A stretch of DNA of 47,992 bases from an uncultured Pleomorphomonas sp. (lineage in GTDB: Bacteria > Pseudomonadota > Alphaproteobacteria > Rhizobiales > Pleomorphomonadaceae), in assembly GCA_937868725.1 (NCBI GenBank), contig CALMMQ010000006.1:1-47992 (forward strand). The letters are read 5' to 3'. Positions 9,717 to 18,960 of the stretch are shown piece after piece. Numbering within the stretch: position 1 is the first letter of the stretch; each line of letters starts with the position of its first letter. The notes beneath the pieces are model-generated. The model was not told where the DNA came from and ran no database searches. It saw only the letters and a list, made by a program, of their open reading frames with translations. Position numbers and translations under genes: made by a program.

Positions 9717-11807
9717 ATGTATTCCCTCATCGTCTTTCTTCCGCTGATCGGCTTCCTGATCGCCGGCGCCGTGGCTCTGATCGGGGCCAGCGCCACCGTG
9801 CCGCCGCCCGAGGGCGACGCTCACGGCCACGCCGCCCATGACGAAGCGGCGCACGCCGACCATGGTCATGACGATCATGGCCACGACGATCATCACGCCG
9901 TCGAGCCGGCGGCGCCGGGCTCGCGTCTGGCCGAACTCGTCACCACCGGACTGCTGTTTGTCTCGGCCATCCTGTCCTGGGTTGCCTTCGTCAAGGTCGG
10001 CTTCGGTGCCGGTCACGAAGAGGCCGAGGTGATCAAGGTGCTGCCTTGGATCACCTCCGGCAGCCTGGAGTTCGACTGGTCGTTCCGCATCGACGCGCTG
10101 ACGGCGGTGATGCTGGTGGTGGTCAACACCGTGTCGTCGCTGGTCCATCTCTACTCGATGGGCTACATGGCCGAGGATCCGGACCGGCCGCGCTTCTTCG
10201 CCTATCTCAGCCTGTTCACCTTCGCCATGCTGATGCTGGTGACCTCCGACAACCTGGTGCAGATGTTCTTCGGCTGGGAAGGCGTGGGTCTCGCCTCCTA
10301 CCTGCTGATCGGCTTCTGGTACAAGAAGCCGTCGGCGGTCGCCGCCGCCATCAAAGCGTTCGTCGTCAACCGCGTCGGCGACTTCGGCTTCACGCTCGGC
10401 ATCATCGGCATCTTCGTGCTCTACGGCTCGGTCAATCTCGGCACGGTGTTCGCCAATGTCGCTTCGGCCGAAGGCAAGAGCCTGCATTTCCTGTGGGGCA
10501 ATTTCGACGCCATCACCGTCGTCTGTCTGCTGCTGTTCATGGGCGCCTGCGGCAAGTCGGCGCAGTTCCTGCTGCACACCTGGCTACCCGACGCCATGGA
10601 AGGCCCGACGCCGGTGTCGGCTCTCATCCATGCCGCCACCATGGTGACGGCCGGCGTGTTCTTGGTGGCCCGCATGTCGCCGTTGTTCGAACTCAGCCAC
10701 ACGGCGCTCACCGTCGTGACGCTGGTCGGCGCCACCACCGCCTTCTTCGCCGCCACTGTCGGTCTGGTCCAGAACGACATCAAGCGCGTCATCGCCTATT
10801 CGACCTGTTCGCAGCTCGGCTACATGTTCGTGGCGCTTGGCGTCGGCGCCTACGGGGCCGGCGTGTTCCACCTGTTCACCCACGCCTTCTTCAAGGCGCT
10901 GCTGTTCCTGGGCGCCGGCTCGGTGATCATGGCCAGCCATCACGAGCAGGACATGCGCCACATGGGCGGCCTCAGGAACAAGATTCCGCTGACCTTCCTT
11001 GCCATGACGCTCGGCACGCTGGCCATCACCGGCGTCGGCATTCCCGGCACCGAGATCGGCTTTGCCGGCTTCCTCAGCAAGGACGCCATCATCGAAAGCG
11101 CCTTTGCCGGTCACAATGCCTTCTCGGGGCTGGCCGCCGTGCTGCTGGTGATTGCCGCCGGCTTCACCTCGTTCTATTCCTGGCGCCTGGTGTTCCTGAC
11201 TTTCTTCGGCGCCAGCCGCGCCCCCAAGGACGTCTATGACCACGCTCACGAGAGCCCGCTGGTGGTGCTGATCCCGCTCGGCGTGCTATCGCTCGGCGCG
11301 GTGCTGGCCGGCATGGCGTTCTACGGCGCCTTCGTCGGCGAGGAGCAGGCCGAGTTCTGGAAGGCTGCCATCAGCTACGGACCGGAAAACCACATCCTGC
11401 ATGCCATGCACGAGGTGTCGTCGCTGGTGAAGGTGTCGCCGTTCCTGGCCATGCTCACCGGCTTCGTCGTCGCTTACTGGTTCTACATCGTCGACCCGAG
11501 CCGGCCAAAGGCGCTGGCCGCCGCGCTGCCGCGCCTCTACCAGTTCCTCCTCAACAAGTGGTACTTCGACGAGCTCTACGACGCCATCTTCGTGCGTCCG
11601 GCGCTGCGTCTCGGCCGCCTGTTCTGGAAGACCGGCGACGGCACGATCATCGACGGCTTCGGTCCCAACGGCGTCGCTGCCCGCGTGCTCGACGTCACGG
11701 CGCGCGTCGTGCGCCTGCAGACCGGATACGTCTATCACTACGCATTCACCATGGTTATCGGCGTTGCCGCGCTGATCACCTGGACCATGTTCGCCGGGGG
11801 ACAATGA
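9717..11807 (+). CDS. nuoL: NADH-quinone oxidoreductase subunit L with histidine-rich loop
   Basis: Largest antiporter-like proton-pumping subunit (696 aa, ND5 equivalent) with about 16 helices and the long lateral helix. Recognisable segments are [56 protein letters not shown] (core [13 protein letters not shown]) and [12 protein letters not shown]. An insertion after the first helix, residues about 33-68, contains ten histidines alternating with Asp and Gly (pieces [16 protein letters not shown] and DDHGHDDHH). This is absent from E. coli NuoL but occurs in other rhizobial NuoL proteins. It should lie outside the membrane and could bind metal; no function is established. Its TGA overlaps the nuoM ATG (ATGA). 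Confidence 0.97.
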   Translation: MYSLIVFLPLIGFLIAGAVALIGASATVPPPEGDAHGHAAHDEAAHADHGHDDHGHDDHHAVEPAAPGSRLAELVTTGLLFVSAILSWVAFVKVGFGAGHEEAEVIKVLPWITSGSLEFDWSFRIDALTAVMLVVVNTVSSLVHLYSMGYMAEDPDRPRFFAYLSLFTFAMLMLVTSDNLVQMFFGWEGVGLASYLLIGFWYKKPSAVAAAIKAFVVNRVGDFGFTLGIIGIFVLYGSVNLGTVFANVASAEGKSLHFLWGNFDAITVVCLLLFMGACGKSAQFLLHTWLPDAMEGPTPVSALIHAATMVTAGVFLVARMSPLFELSHTALTVVTLVGATTAFFAATVGLVQNDIKRVIAYSTCSQLGYMFVALGVGAYGAGVFHLFTHAFFKALLFLGAGSVIMASHHEQDMRHMGGLRNKIPLTFLAMTLGTLAITGVGIPGTEIGFAGFLSKDAIIESAFAGHNAFSGLAAVLLVIAAGFTSFYSWRLVFLTFFGASRAPKDVYDHAHESPLVVLIPLGVLSLGAVLAGMAFYGAFVGEEQAEFWKAAISYGPENHILHAMHEVSSLVKVSPFLAMLTGFVVAYWFYIVDPSRPKALAAALPRLYQFLLNKWYFDELYDAIFVRPALRLGRLFWKTGDGTIIDGFGPNGVAARVLDVTARVVRLQTGYVYHYAFTMVIGVAALITWTMFAGGQ

Positions 11808-13336
11808 GTATGAGCGGACTGCCGCTTCTGACGCTGACCACGTTCCTGCCGCTGGCGGGCGTCCTGTTCATTGCCGCCATCCGGCCGCAGGATGAGGCCG
11901 CGATCCTCAACATCCGGCGCGTGGCGCTCATCACCACCGTCGCGACGTTCCTGGTGTCGCTCGGCATTCTGGCCGGCTTCGATCCGAAGAACCCCGGCTT
12001 CCAGCTGACCGAGACGGCCGGCTGGATGGGTGGGTTCTTCGCCTACCGCATGGGCATCGACGGCATTGCCATCCTGTTCGTGCTGCTGACCACCTTCCTG
12101 ATGCCGTTCTGCATCCTGGCCAGCTGGCAATCGGTGCAAGTGCGCGTCAAGGAATACATGATCGCCTTCCTGGTGCTGGAAACGCTGATGGTCGGCGTGT
12201 TCTGCGCCACCGATCTGGTGCTGTTCTACGTCTTCTTCGAAGGCGGCCTGATCCCGATGTTCCTGATCATCGGTGTCTGGGGCGGCAAGCGGCGCGTCTA
12301 CGCCTCCTACAAGTTCTTCCTCTACACCCTGGCCGGCTCGGTCCTGATGATGGTGGCCATCATGGCCATGTATCTCAGCGCCGGTACCACCGACATCACC
12401 GTGCTGGTCAACAAGCCGTTTCCGCTGTCGATGCAGTGGTGGCTGTGGTTTGCCTTCTTCGCCTCGTTCGCGGTGAAGATGCCGATGTGGCCGGTGCACA
12501 CCTGGTTGCCGGATGCCCACGTCGAGGCGCCGACCGCCGGTTCGGTGCTGCTGGCCGCCGTGCTGTTGAAGATGGGCGGCTACGGCTTCCTGCGCTTCAG
12601 CCTGCCGATGTTCCCCAATGCGTCCGCCGATCTGGCGCCGTTCATCTTCACGCTGTCGGTCATCGCCATCGTCTACACCTCGCTGGTGGCGCTGGTGCAG
12701 GAGGACATGAAGAAGCTGATCGCCTATTCGTCGGTGGCCCACATGGGCTACGTGACCATGGGTATCTTCACCCTGAATACCCAGGGCGTGCAGGGCGCCG
12801 TGTTCCAGATGTTCAGCCACGGGCTGGTGTCGGGGGCGCTGTTCCTGTGCGTCGGCGTCGTCTATGACCGCCTGCATACCCGCGACATCGCCGCCTACGG
12901 CGGTCTGGTCAACCGCATGCCGGTCTATGCCACGCTGTTCCTCATCTTCACGCTGGCCAACATCGGTCTGCCGGGCACGTCGGGCTTCATCGGCGAGTTC
13001 CTGACCCTGACCGGCGCCTTCGAGGTCAACACCTGGGTGGCGGCGCTGGCGGCCCTCGGTGTCATCCTGTCGTCGACCTATGCGCTGTGGCTGTTCCGCC
13101 GTGTCGTCTGGGGCGCACTGACCAAGCCGGCGCTCAAGGCCATGGTCGATCTCACCCCGCGCGAGATTGCCATCCTGGCGCCGCTCCTGGTGCTGGTCAT
13201 CTTCTTCGGCGTCTATCCGGCGCCGGTGCTCGATGCCTGCGCCGCCTCGGTCGAGGCGATCATCCGCAACTACCACGCAGCGATCAGCGCCGGCGGTCAG
13301 ACCGCCGCGCTCGGTTCGTTCCCGCTGTTCCGTTGA
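11804..13336 (+). CDS. nuoM: NADH-quinone oxidoreductase subunit M
   Basis: Antiporter-like proton-pumping subunit (510 aa, ND4 equivalent) with about 14 helices. Typical motifs include [21 protein letters not shown], carrying the key glutamate of helix 5, and the channel segment [28 protein letters not shown] (core [15 protein letters not shown]). The ATG at 11804 overlaps the nuoL stop by four bases. A second in-frame ATG two codons later (11810) is equally possible. It is followed by nuoN after 12 bp. Confidence 0.96.
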   Translation: MSMSGLPLLTLTTFLPLAGVLFIAAIRPQDEAAILNIRRVALITTVATFLVSLGILAGFDPKNPGFQLTETAGWMGGFFAYRMGIDGIAILFVLLTTFLMPFCILASWQSVQVRVKEYMIAFLVLETLMVGVFCATDLVLFYVFFEGGLIPMFLIIGVWGGKRRVYASYKFFLYTLAGSVLMMVAIMAMYLSAGTTDITVLVNKPFPLSMQWWLWFAFFASFAVKMPMWPVHTWLPDAHVEAPTAGSVLLAAVLLKMGGYGFLRFSLPMFPNASADLAPFIFTLSVIAIVYTSLVALVQEDMKKLIAYSSVAHMGYVTMGIFTLNTQGVQGAVFQMFSHGLVSGALFLCVGVVYDRLHTRDIAAYGGLVNRMPVYATLFLIFTLANIGLPGTSGFIGEFLTLTGAFEVNTWVAALAALGVILSSTYALWLFRRVVWGALTKPALKAMVDLTPREIAILAPLLVLVIFFGVYPAPVLDACAASVEAIIRNYHAAISAGGQTAALGSFPLFR

Positions 13337-13348
13337 GGTCCGTTCCCC

Positions 13349-14779
13349 ATGATCGCATATGCTGACTTCGCCCTTGCCGTTCCGGAGCTGATCCTCAGCC
13401 TCGGCGCCCTCGGGCTTCTCATGGTCGGAGCCTTCAGCGGCAAGGAGGCCGCCCGCACGGTGTCGCTGCTGGCCATCGTGCTGCTGATCGGCGCCGCCGG
13501 GGCGGTCATCGAAGGCGGCAACGGCGCGGCCTTCTCCGGCGCCTTCGTCGTCGACGCCTACGCCCGCTTCCTCAAGGTGCTGTCGCTCCTCGGCTCGGCC
13601 ATCGCCGTGCTGATGTCGATGCGCTTTGCCCGGCGTGAACAGTTCGAGAGCTTCGAGCTGCCGGTGCTGATCGTGCTGGCCAGCGTCGGCATGATGATGA
13701 TGATCTCGGCCACCGATCTCATCACCGTCTATCTCGGCATCGAGCTGCAGTCGCTGGCCCTCTACGTGCTGGCCGCCATGCGGCGCGACAACGCCCGCTC
13801 GACGGAAGCCGGCCTCAAGTACTTCGTCCTCGGCGCGCTGTCGTCGGGCATGCTGCTCTACGGCGCCTCGCTGATCTACGGCTTCACCGGGCACACCGAT
13901 TTCGCCGGCATCGCCAGCGCGCTCGCCGATGGTCAGCCGGCCTCGCTCGGCGTCACCTTCGGCATCGTGTTCGTGGCTGCCGGCCTTGCCTTCAAGGTTT
14001 CGGTGGTGCCGTTCCACATGTGGACGCCGGACGTCTACGAAGGGGCCCCGACGCCGATCACCGCTTTCTTCGCCGCGGCGCCCAAGATCGCCGGCATGGC
14101 AGTGTTCGTGCGCATCGCCCTCGGGGCGCTCGACCATGTGACGCACGACTGGCAGCAGATCGTCGCCTTCATGGCGCTGGCCTCGATGCTGCTCGGTTCG
14201 TTCGCCGCCATCGGCCAGAAGAACATCAAGCGCCTGATGGCCTATTCGTCGATCGGCCACATGGGCTTCGCGCTGGTGGGGCTTGCCGCCGCCAACGAAA
14301 ACGGCGTCTACGGCATCCTCATCTATCTTGCCACCTACCTGGCCATGACGGCTGGCGCCTTTGCCTGCATCCTGTCGATGCGGCGGGCTGGCGGCATGGT
14401 CGAGGAGATCGACGATCTCGCCGGTCTTGCCCGTACCAACCTGCCGATGGCCTTCCTGTTCGGCGCCCTGCTGTTCTCGCTGGCCGGCATTCCGCCGCTG
14501 GCCGGCTTCTTCGCCAAGTACTTCGTGTTCGTGGCGGCGGTCGAGGCGCACCTCTACTGGCTGGCGGTGATCGGCGTGCTGTCGTCGGTGGTGGGCGCCT
14601 ACTACTACCTGCGCATCGTCAAGGTGATGTTCCTCGACGAGCCGGCCGAGAGCTTCGAGCCGATGGGCGGCGAACTCAAGGCCGTGCTGTGGGCGGCTGG
14701 TGCCTTCGTGCTGCTGTTCGTCGTCATTGCCGGGCCCATCGGTCAGGCAGCGGAAGCGGCGGCCAAGTCGCTGTTCTGA
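13349..14779 (+). CDS. nuoN: NADH-quinone oxidoreductase subunit N
   Basis: Third antiporter-like pumping subunit (476 aa, ND2 equivalent) and last gene of the operon. Conserved segments are [19 protein letters not shown] with the functional glutamate, [26 protein letters not shown] (core [16 protein letters not shown]) and [20 protein letters not shown]. About 14 hydrophobic helices are present. Transcription of the operon should stop just beyond, at the intrinsic terminator beginning 27 bp after the stop codon. Confidence 0.97.
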   Translation: MIAYADFALAVPELILSLGALGLLMVGAFSGKEAARTVSLLAIVLLIGAAGAVIEGGNGAAFSGAFVVDAYARFLKVLSLLGSAIAVLMSMRFARREQFESFELPVLIVLASVGMMMMISATDLITVYLGIELQSLALYVLAAMRRDNARSTEAGLKYFVLGALSSGMLLYGASLIYGFTGHTDFAGIASALADGQPASLGVTFGIVFVAAGLAFKVSVVPFHMWTPDVYEGAPTPITAFFAAAPKIAGMAVFVRIALGALDHVTHDWQQIVAFMALASMLLGSFAAIGQKNIKRLMAYSSIGHMGFALVGLAAANENGVYGILIYLATYLAMTAGAFACILSMRRAGGMVEEIDDLAGLARTNLPMAFLFGALLFSLAGIPPLAGFFAKYFVFVAAVEAHLYWLAVIGVLSSVVGAYYYLRIVKVMFLDEPAESFEPMGGELKAVLWAAGAFVLLFVVIAGPIGQAAEAAAKSLF

Positions 14780-14805
14780 TCATCGCCGCAGTTGGCAATC
14801 ACGCT

Positions 14806-14836
14806 CCCCGGTGCCGGTGACGGCACCGGGGTTTTT
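14806..14836 (+). terminator. Intrinsic terminator of the nuo operon
   Basis: A perfect 11-bp stem, CCCCGGTGCCG (14806-14816) and CGGCACCGGGG (14821-14831), with the loop GTGA, is followed at once by TTTTT. It lies 27 bp downstream of nuoN and before birA, so birA is likely expressed from its own promoter or by readthrough. Confidence 0.93.
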
Positions 14837-14903
14837 CGTTTGGGGCTGGCGGCAAACGGCGTTATGACCGGGCCGACCAATGGTTGAAGGCAAGGAGTGA
14901 GGC

Positions 14904-15653
14904 ATGACGACGTTGCGGGTTCCGGCGGGATTTTCGGTCGAAAGCCACGCGGCGGTCGGCTCGACCAATGCCGTCGCTTTCGAGCGGGCGGCGGCCGGGG
15001 CGCCGTCGGGGCTGTGGACGATCGCGGCGCGCCAGACCTCAGGCCGCGGCCGGCTTGGCCGCACCTGGACGTCGGAGCCGGGCAACCTCTTCTGTTCGCT
15101 GCTGCTGCGCGAGGGACTGGCGCCATCCCGCTTCGGCGAACTGCCGCTGGTGGCGGCGCTGGCCGTCCACGACGCCGTGACAGCGGCCCTGCCGCCGACG
15201 GCTGCCGCCGCCCTGCGCATCAAGTGGCCGAACGACGTGCTCTATGATGGCGCCAAGCTGAGCGGCATTCTGGTCGAGGGCGCGCTCCGGCCAGAGGGGC
15301 AGGTGGTGGTGATCGGCATCGGCATCAACTGCCACCATCATCCCGATACCAGCCTCTATCCGGCCACCGATCTCGCCAGCCTCGGCTACCCGGTCGAGCC
15401 GGCTGACATGTTCTCGCTCCTGGCCGAACATCTGGCCAGGCGGCTCGATCAATGGCATGCCGGGCCGTTCGAGCCGCTGCGTGCCGCCTGGCTCGACCGG
15501 GCCTGCGGCCTCGGCGAACCGATCAGCGTGCGGCTGCCGAGCGGTACGCGCACTGGCGTGTTTGATGGCCTCGACGCCGACGGCCGGCTCGAACTCCGCG
15601 TTGACGGCCGGCTGGAGACCATCGCCGCCGGCGATGTGTTCTTCAATCCTTGA
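14904..15653 (+). CDS. birA: Biotin--[acetyl-CoA-carboxylase] ligase
   Basis: Biotin protein ligase (249 aa) that makes biotinyl-AMP and transfers biotin to the carrier domain of acetyl-CoA carboxylase and other carboxylases. The adenylate-binding loop GRGRLGR is at residues 47-53, KWPNDV at 107-112 and KLSGILVE at 118-125. It has no N-terminal winged-helix domain, so it is a monofunctional enzyme without the DNA-binding repressor role of E. coli BirA. The ATG is preceded by AAGGAGTGAGGC. The order nuo-birA-rnj is common in rhizobia. Confidence 0.95.
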   Translation: MTTLRVPAGFSVESHAAVGSTNAVAFERAAAGAPSGLWTIAARQTSGRGRLGRTWTSEPGNLFCSLLLREGLAPSRFGELPLVAALAVHDAVTAALPPTAAAALRIKWPNDVLYDGAKLSGILVEGALRPEGQVVVIGIGINCHHHPDTSLYPATDLASLGYPVEPADMFSLLAEHLARRLDQWHAGPFEPLRAAWLDRACGLGEPISVRLPSGTRTGVFDGLDADGRLELRVDGRLETIAAGDVFFNP

Positions 15654-15747
15654 CGGCCATTCCTTGCTTGACGGCGGCAGGGATCCCAGTCACGAAAGGG
15701 ATGCCACCGTGCCAGTCGGGCGAAGGTTGGCGGCGGAGTGGGAAAAC

Positions 15748-17433
15748 GTGAAGAAAACCAGAAGCGACGCGGCGGAAGATCTCGTTTTTCTGCCGCTGGG
15801 CGGCGTCGGCGAAATCGGCATGAACCTCGGTCTCTACGGTCTTGGACCGATCGAGAACCGCAAGTGGCTGATGATCGACTGCGGCGTTTCCTTCGCCGGT
15901 CCTGAACTGCCGGGCGTCGATCTGGTGCTGCCGGACATCTCGTTCATCGAAGCCGAGAAGGAAGACCTGGTCGGCATCGTCATCACGCACGCCCACGAAG
16001 ACCATTACGGCGCTCTCAACGACGTCTGGCCGCGCCTTGGCGTGCCCGTCTACATGACGCCGTTCGCCGCCGCCCTGCACGTCGCCAAGCGCGAAATGGA
16101 GCCGGGGGCGCCGCGCATTCCCATTAGCGTCGTCGAGCAGGGCCAACGCTTCTCGGTCGGTCCGTTCGACCTCGAGATGGTGGCCATGTCGCACTCGCTG
16201 CCGGAGCCGACATCGGTGCTGATCCGCACGCCCGGCGGCAACGTGCTGCACACCGGCGACTGGAAGATCGACCACGAGCCGCGTGTCGGCAAGCCGATCG
16301 ACATGCTGCGCCTCGCCGCCATCGGCGAGGAGGGCGTGCAGGCCATGGTGTGCGATTCCACCAACGCCATGCGCTCCGGCCGCAGCCCGTCGGAGGGCGA
16401 GGTGGCGCAAGGGCTTTCGGAAGTGATCGCCCGTGCCAAGAAGCGCGTCGCCGTCACCATCTTCGCCTCCAACGTCGGCCGCATCCGTTCGATCGCCGAG
16501 GCGGCGGCGGCCAACGACCGCGAAGTGATCGTCGTCGGCCGGGCCATCAAGCGCGTGCTGGACGTGGCGGGCGAACTTGGCATGCTCGAGGGGCTGCCGC
16601 CGTTCCGCGACGAGGAGGCCTATGGCTACCTGCCGCCGGACAAGGTGGTGGCCATCGTCACTGGCAGCCAGGGCGAGGGGCGGGCGGCGCTGAACAAGAT
16701 CGCCGCCGGCGAGCATCGCAACGTGACGCTGGCCAAGGGCGACATGGTCATCTTCTCCTCGCGCACCATTCCGGGCAACGAGAAGGCCGTTGGCGCCATC
16801 AAGAACAAGCTGGTGGAGCAGGGCGTACAGATCGTCGTCGACGGTGAGGCGCTGGTGCACACCTCCGGTCATCCGCGCCGTGACGAGATGATCGAGCTCT
16901 ATCGCCTGGTCAAGCCCAAGGTGGCCGTGCCGGTGCATGGCGAGGCGCTGCACCTTGCCGCGCACGAGGTGATCGCCCGCGAGGCCGGCGTGCCGTACGT
17001 GGCACGGGTGCGCAACGGCCAGATGCTGCGCCTGCTGCCCGGTGACGCCGAGACGGTGGGCACGGCGCCGATCGGCATTCTGGTCAAGGACGGCAAGCTG
17101 GTGCGCGATCCCGACGCGTCCGGCGTCGTCGAGCGGCGCAAGTTGAGCTTTGCCGGCGTCGTGGTCTGCACGCTGGTCATGTCGCAGAAGGGCGACGTGC
17201 TCGGCGAGTACGCGCTCAACGCCTTCGGTCTGCCGGAGATCGACGAGCGCGGCGAGGACATGGAGGACGTGCTGGCCGCCGCCGTCGACGGTTGCCTGTC
17301 GTCGATCCCCAAGGCGCGGCGCAAGGACGAGGACATGGTGGCCGAAGCCGTCCGCCGGTCGATTCGCGCCGCCGCCAACGAGCGCTGGGGCAAGAAGCCG
17401 CTCTGCGAGGTGACGATCCTGCGCGTCGAGTAA
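15748..17433 (+). CDS. rnj: Ribonuclease J
   Basis: Metallo-beta-lactamase/beta-CASP ribonuclease (561 aa from the chosen start) with 5'-3' exonuclease and endonuclease activity in rRNA maturation and mRNA decay. Motifs seen are LPLGGVGEIGMNLGLYG near the N-terminus, the zinc site THAHEDHYGA, HTGDWKID, CDSTNAM and the beta-CASP end VHTSGHPRRDE. The start is not certain. GTG 15748 (MKKTRSDAAEDLVFLPLGG) fits the short N-terminus of rhizobial homologues and has GGAG about 9 nt upstream, but GTG 15709 in the same frame also has a purine-rich GAAAGGG before it. The gap from birA is 94 bp. Confidence 0.94.
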   Translation: MKKTRSDAAEDLVFLPLGGVGEIGMNLGLYGLGPIENRKWLMIDCGVSFAGPELPGVDLVLPDISFIEAEKEDLVGIVITHAHEDHYGALNDVWPRLGVPVYMTPFAAALHVAKREMEPGAPRIPISVVEQGQRFSVGPFDLEMVAMSHSLPEPTSVLIRTPGGNVLHTGDWKIDHEPRVGKPIDMLRLAAIGEEGVQAMVCDSTNAMRSGRSPSEGEVAQGLSEVIARAKKRVAVTIFASNVGRIRSIAEAAAANDREVIVVGRAIKRVLDVAGELGMLEGLPPFRDEEAYGYLPPDKVVAIVTGSQGEGRAALNKIAAGEHRNVTLAKGDMVIFSSRTIPGNEKAVGAIKNKLVEQGVQIVVDGEALVHTSGHPRRDEMIELYRLVKPKVAVPVHGEALHLAAHEVIAREAGVPYVARVRNGQMLRLLPGDAETVGTAPIGILVKDGKLVRDPDASGVVERRKLSFAGVVVCTLVMSQKGDVLGEYALNAFGLPEIDERGEDMEDVLAAAVDGCLSSIPKARRKDEDMVAEAVRRSIRAAANERWGKKPLCEVTILRVE

Positions 17434-17465
17434 TACCCTTTCCGCCAGATTCCAACCCTTGGCGT
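17433..17465 (+). repeat. 33-bp dispersed sequence, copy 1, directly after the rnj stop
   Basis: Begins with the last base of the rnj stop codon and reads ATACCCTTTCCGCCAG then ATTCCAACCCTTGGCGT. It matches 47922-47954 at 31 of 33 positions. CGCCA and TGGCG inside it can pair, giving a small hairpin. It is not part of any gene. Confidence 0.8.
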
Positions 17466-17624
17466 CGGAGCGATTTTGCGCCGGATGCAAGGAGAATGAG
17501 GGGGGCGTGGACGTCCGTCCTCGCCCCGCGTTCGACGCTGCAGGCGGCCAAAAGCGCCCGGCCTTCGGTGACGCCGGACCATCCGCCCGGCTTCGTCGCC
17601 GCTCTCGACCGACCTAAGCCGTCG

Positions 17625-18671
17625 TCAGGTGTCGTCGTGGCGGTCACGGCCGAGGTTCCAGATGGTCTCGGCCTTGTGGCCGAGCGCCCAGAAGCTGGCG
17701 GCGAGGATGACGAAGAACACGGCCTTGGGCGCGGCGTCCCAGAAAAACTCGAAGTAGCGCGTGTAGAGGTTGATGAACAGGAACGTCAGTCCGAAGCCGC
17801 GCGTCGTCGGGTTGTCGGTCCTGAGGCCGTGGTAGATGGCGGCGATGGCGGCCAGCGCGAAGAGCAGCGACCAGTGGAAGAACTCGATCTGCCGGGCGTT
17901 GTACCAGCTGTCGACGTCGCCGTAGTTGCCGAAGATCGACATCAGCCACAGGGCGATGAACAGGTTGAGCAGGCCGACGACCAGCGTCGTTCGGGTCAGG
18001 AATTCCAGTCGGGCGGTCCGGGCCATGCCGGCGGCGGTGGCGATCAGCACGCCACCGAACAGCACGAAGCGCATGGGAAAGTTCATGCCGAGGTAGTAGG
18101 CGCCCCAGCCGGAAAGATAGCCGGTTTCCGTGCCCATGTAGCTGCCGAGCGACAACAGCGCGAACAGCCAGATCAGCTTGGACTGCCAGAGATAGCCGAG
18201 ACCGGCGTAGAGGACGGCGGCCAGCAGGAACAGGCCGGAGACGCGGCCGCTGCCGTCATCGAGCGCGGCGCCAAGCTCGGCGAGGGCGGCGGCGGTCGCC
18301 ACCACGCCGAGGAACAGCACCGCTTCGCCGCTGTAGACCCGCTCGGGGTGGCGACGGCGCAGCCGGAGGCCCGCCGCGTAGACAGCGGCGGCGATGAACG
18401 CCAACGCCAGGCAGCGCAAGACGTGCGAGGTGGACAGAACGCGCTCGATCAGCGCCATGACCGCTTCGTCGGCAAAGACCGAGGCCACGGCGGTGACGAG
18501 GCAGGCGAGGGCCGCGAGGAAGGAATAGCGCGCCAGCCCTTTCCAGTTGAACGGGGCGATCTCGATAGCGCCGTCCAGCACCTTGGCCTGGGACGGATCG
18601 AGCAGCCCTTCAGCTTGCCAGGACTGAAGCCCCCGGCGCAGGGTGGCTGCGTCTCTGCGATGCACGCGCAT
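17625..18671 (-). CDS. DUF2157 family multi-pass membrane protein
   Basis: A 348-residue inner-membrane protein of unknown function. The N-terminal 45 residues are soluble (RRDAATLRRGLQSWQAEGLLDPSQAKVL), the arrangement typical of DUF2157 proteins. They are followed by about ten hydrophobic helices and a short basic tail ending RDRHDDT. The ATG at 18671 is chosen; an in-frame TTG four codons upstream (18683) is possible. It is convergent with rnj, with 191 bp between the stops. No partner genes nearby suggest a role, and no catalytic motif was seen. Confidence 0.8.
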   Translation of the reverse strand: MRVHRRDAATLRRGLQSWQAEGLLDPSQAKVLDGAIEIAPFNWKGLARYSFLAALACLVTAVASVFADEAVMALIERVLSTSHVLRCLALAFIAAAVYAAGLRLRRRHPERVYSGEAVLFLGVVATAAALAELGAALDDGSGRVSGLFLLAAVLYAGLGYLWQSKLIWLFALLSLGSYMGTETGYLSGWGAYYLGMNFPMRFVLFGGVLIATAAGMARTARLEFLTRTTLVVGLLNLFIALWLMSIFGNYGDVDSWYNARQIEFFHWSLLFALAAIAAIYHGLRTDNPTTRGFGLTFLFINLYTRYFEFFWDAAPKAVFFVILAASFWALGHKAETIWNLGRDRHDDT

Positions 18672-18836
18672 TGTTGTCCCCAAAGTGGCGGTTTTGCCGA
18701 ACGATAGGAGCTTTCGGCTGGCCGCTCAAGGCCTTGGCTGCCAGTGCTCTCGCGGTCGACGACGGTCATGGCCGATGTTGGCTGGTTGCCGTCGCATCGG
18801 TACTAACACGCTTGTCGGCCGCTTGGCCTTTTCTTT

Positions 18837-18860
18837 GTATATAAGAACAATATAATATAC
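18837..18860. promoter_or_regulatory. AT-rich promoter region with inverted repeat upstream of the persulfide flavoprotein
   Basis: GTATAT (18837-18842) and ATATAC (18855-18860) form a perfect 6-bp inverted repeat with a 12-bp spacer that contains a TATAAT-like hexamer. It stands out as AT-rich in GC-rich surroundings and lies 101 bp before the gene start at 18961. Sulfide- and persulfide-responsive ArsR-type repressors act on AT-rich palindromes at such genes; assignment to one here is inference. Confidence 0.45.
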
Positions 18861-18960
18861 GCATATGCAAACTGGAAAGCGGCGCCTCGACGTCCGCGAT
18901 CGAACGTGCGCGACCGGCCGCGAAATCGAGGTCGGCGCCGACATCTGGGAGCCGAGTGCC

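Noticed and set aside
11738-14551. Open frame of 937 codons on the minus strand across nuoM and nuoN
   Set aside because: Antisense shadow of two membrane subunits; composition is His/Gln/Asp-rich, as expected from reverse-complemented hydrophobic codons.
18865-18960. N-terminal extension of the persulfide flavoprotein from ATG 18865
   Set aside because: No ribosome site before that ATG, and the 32 extra residues precede a typical CoADR N-terminus (MKVVIIGG).
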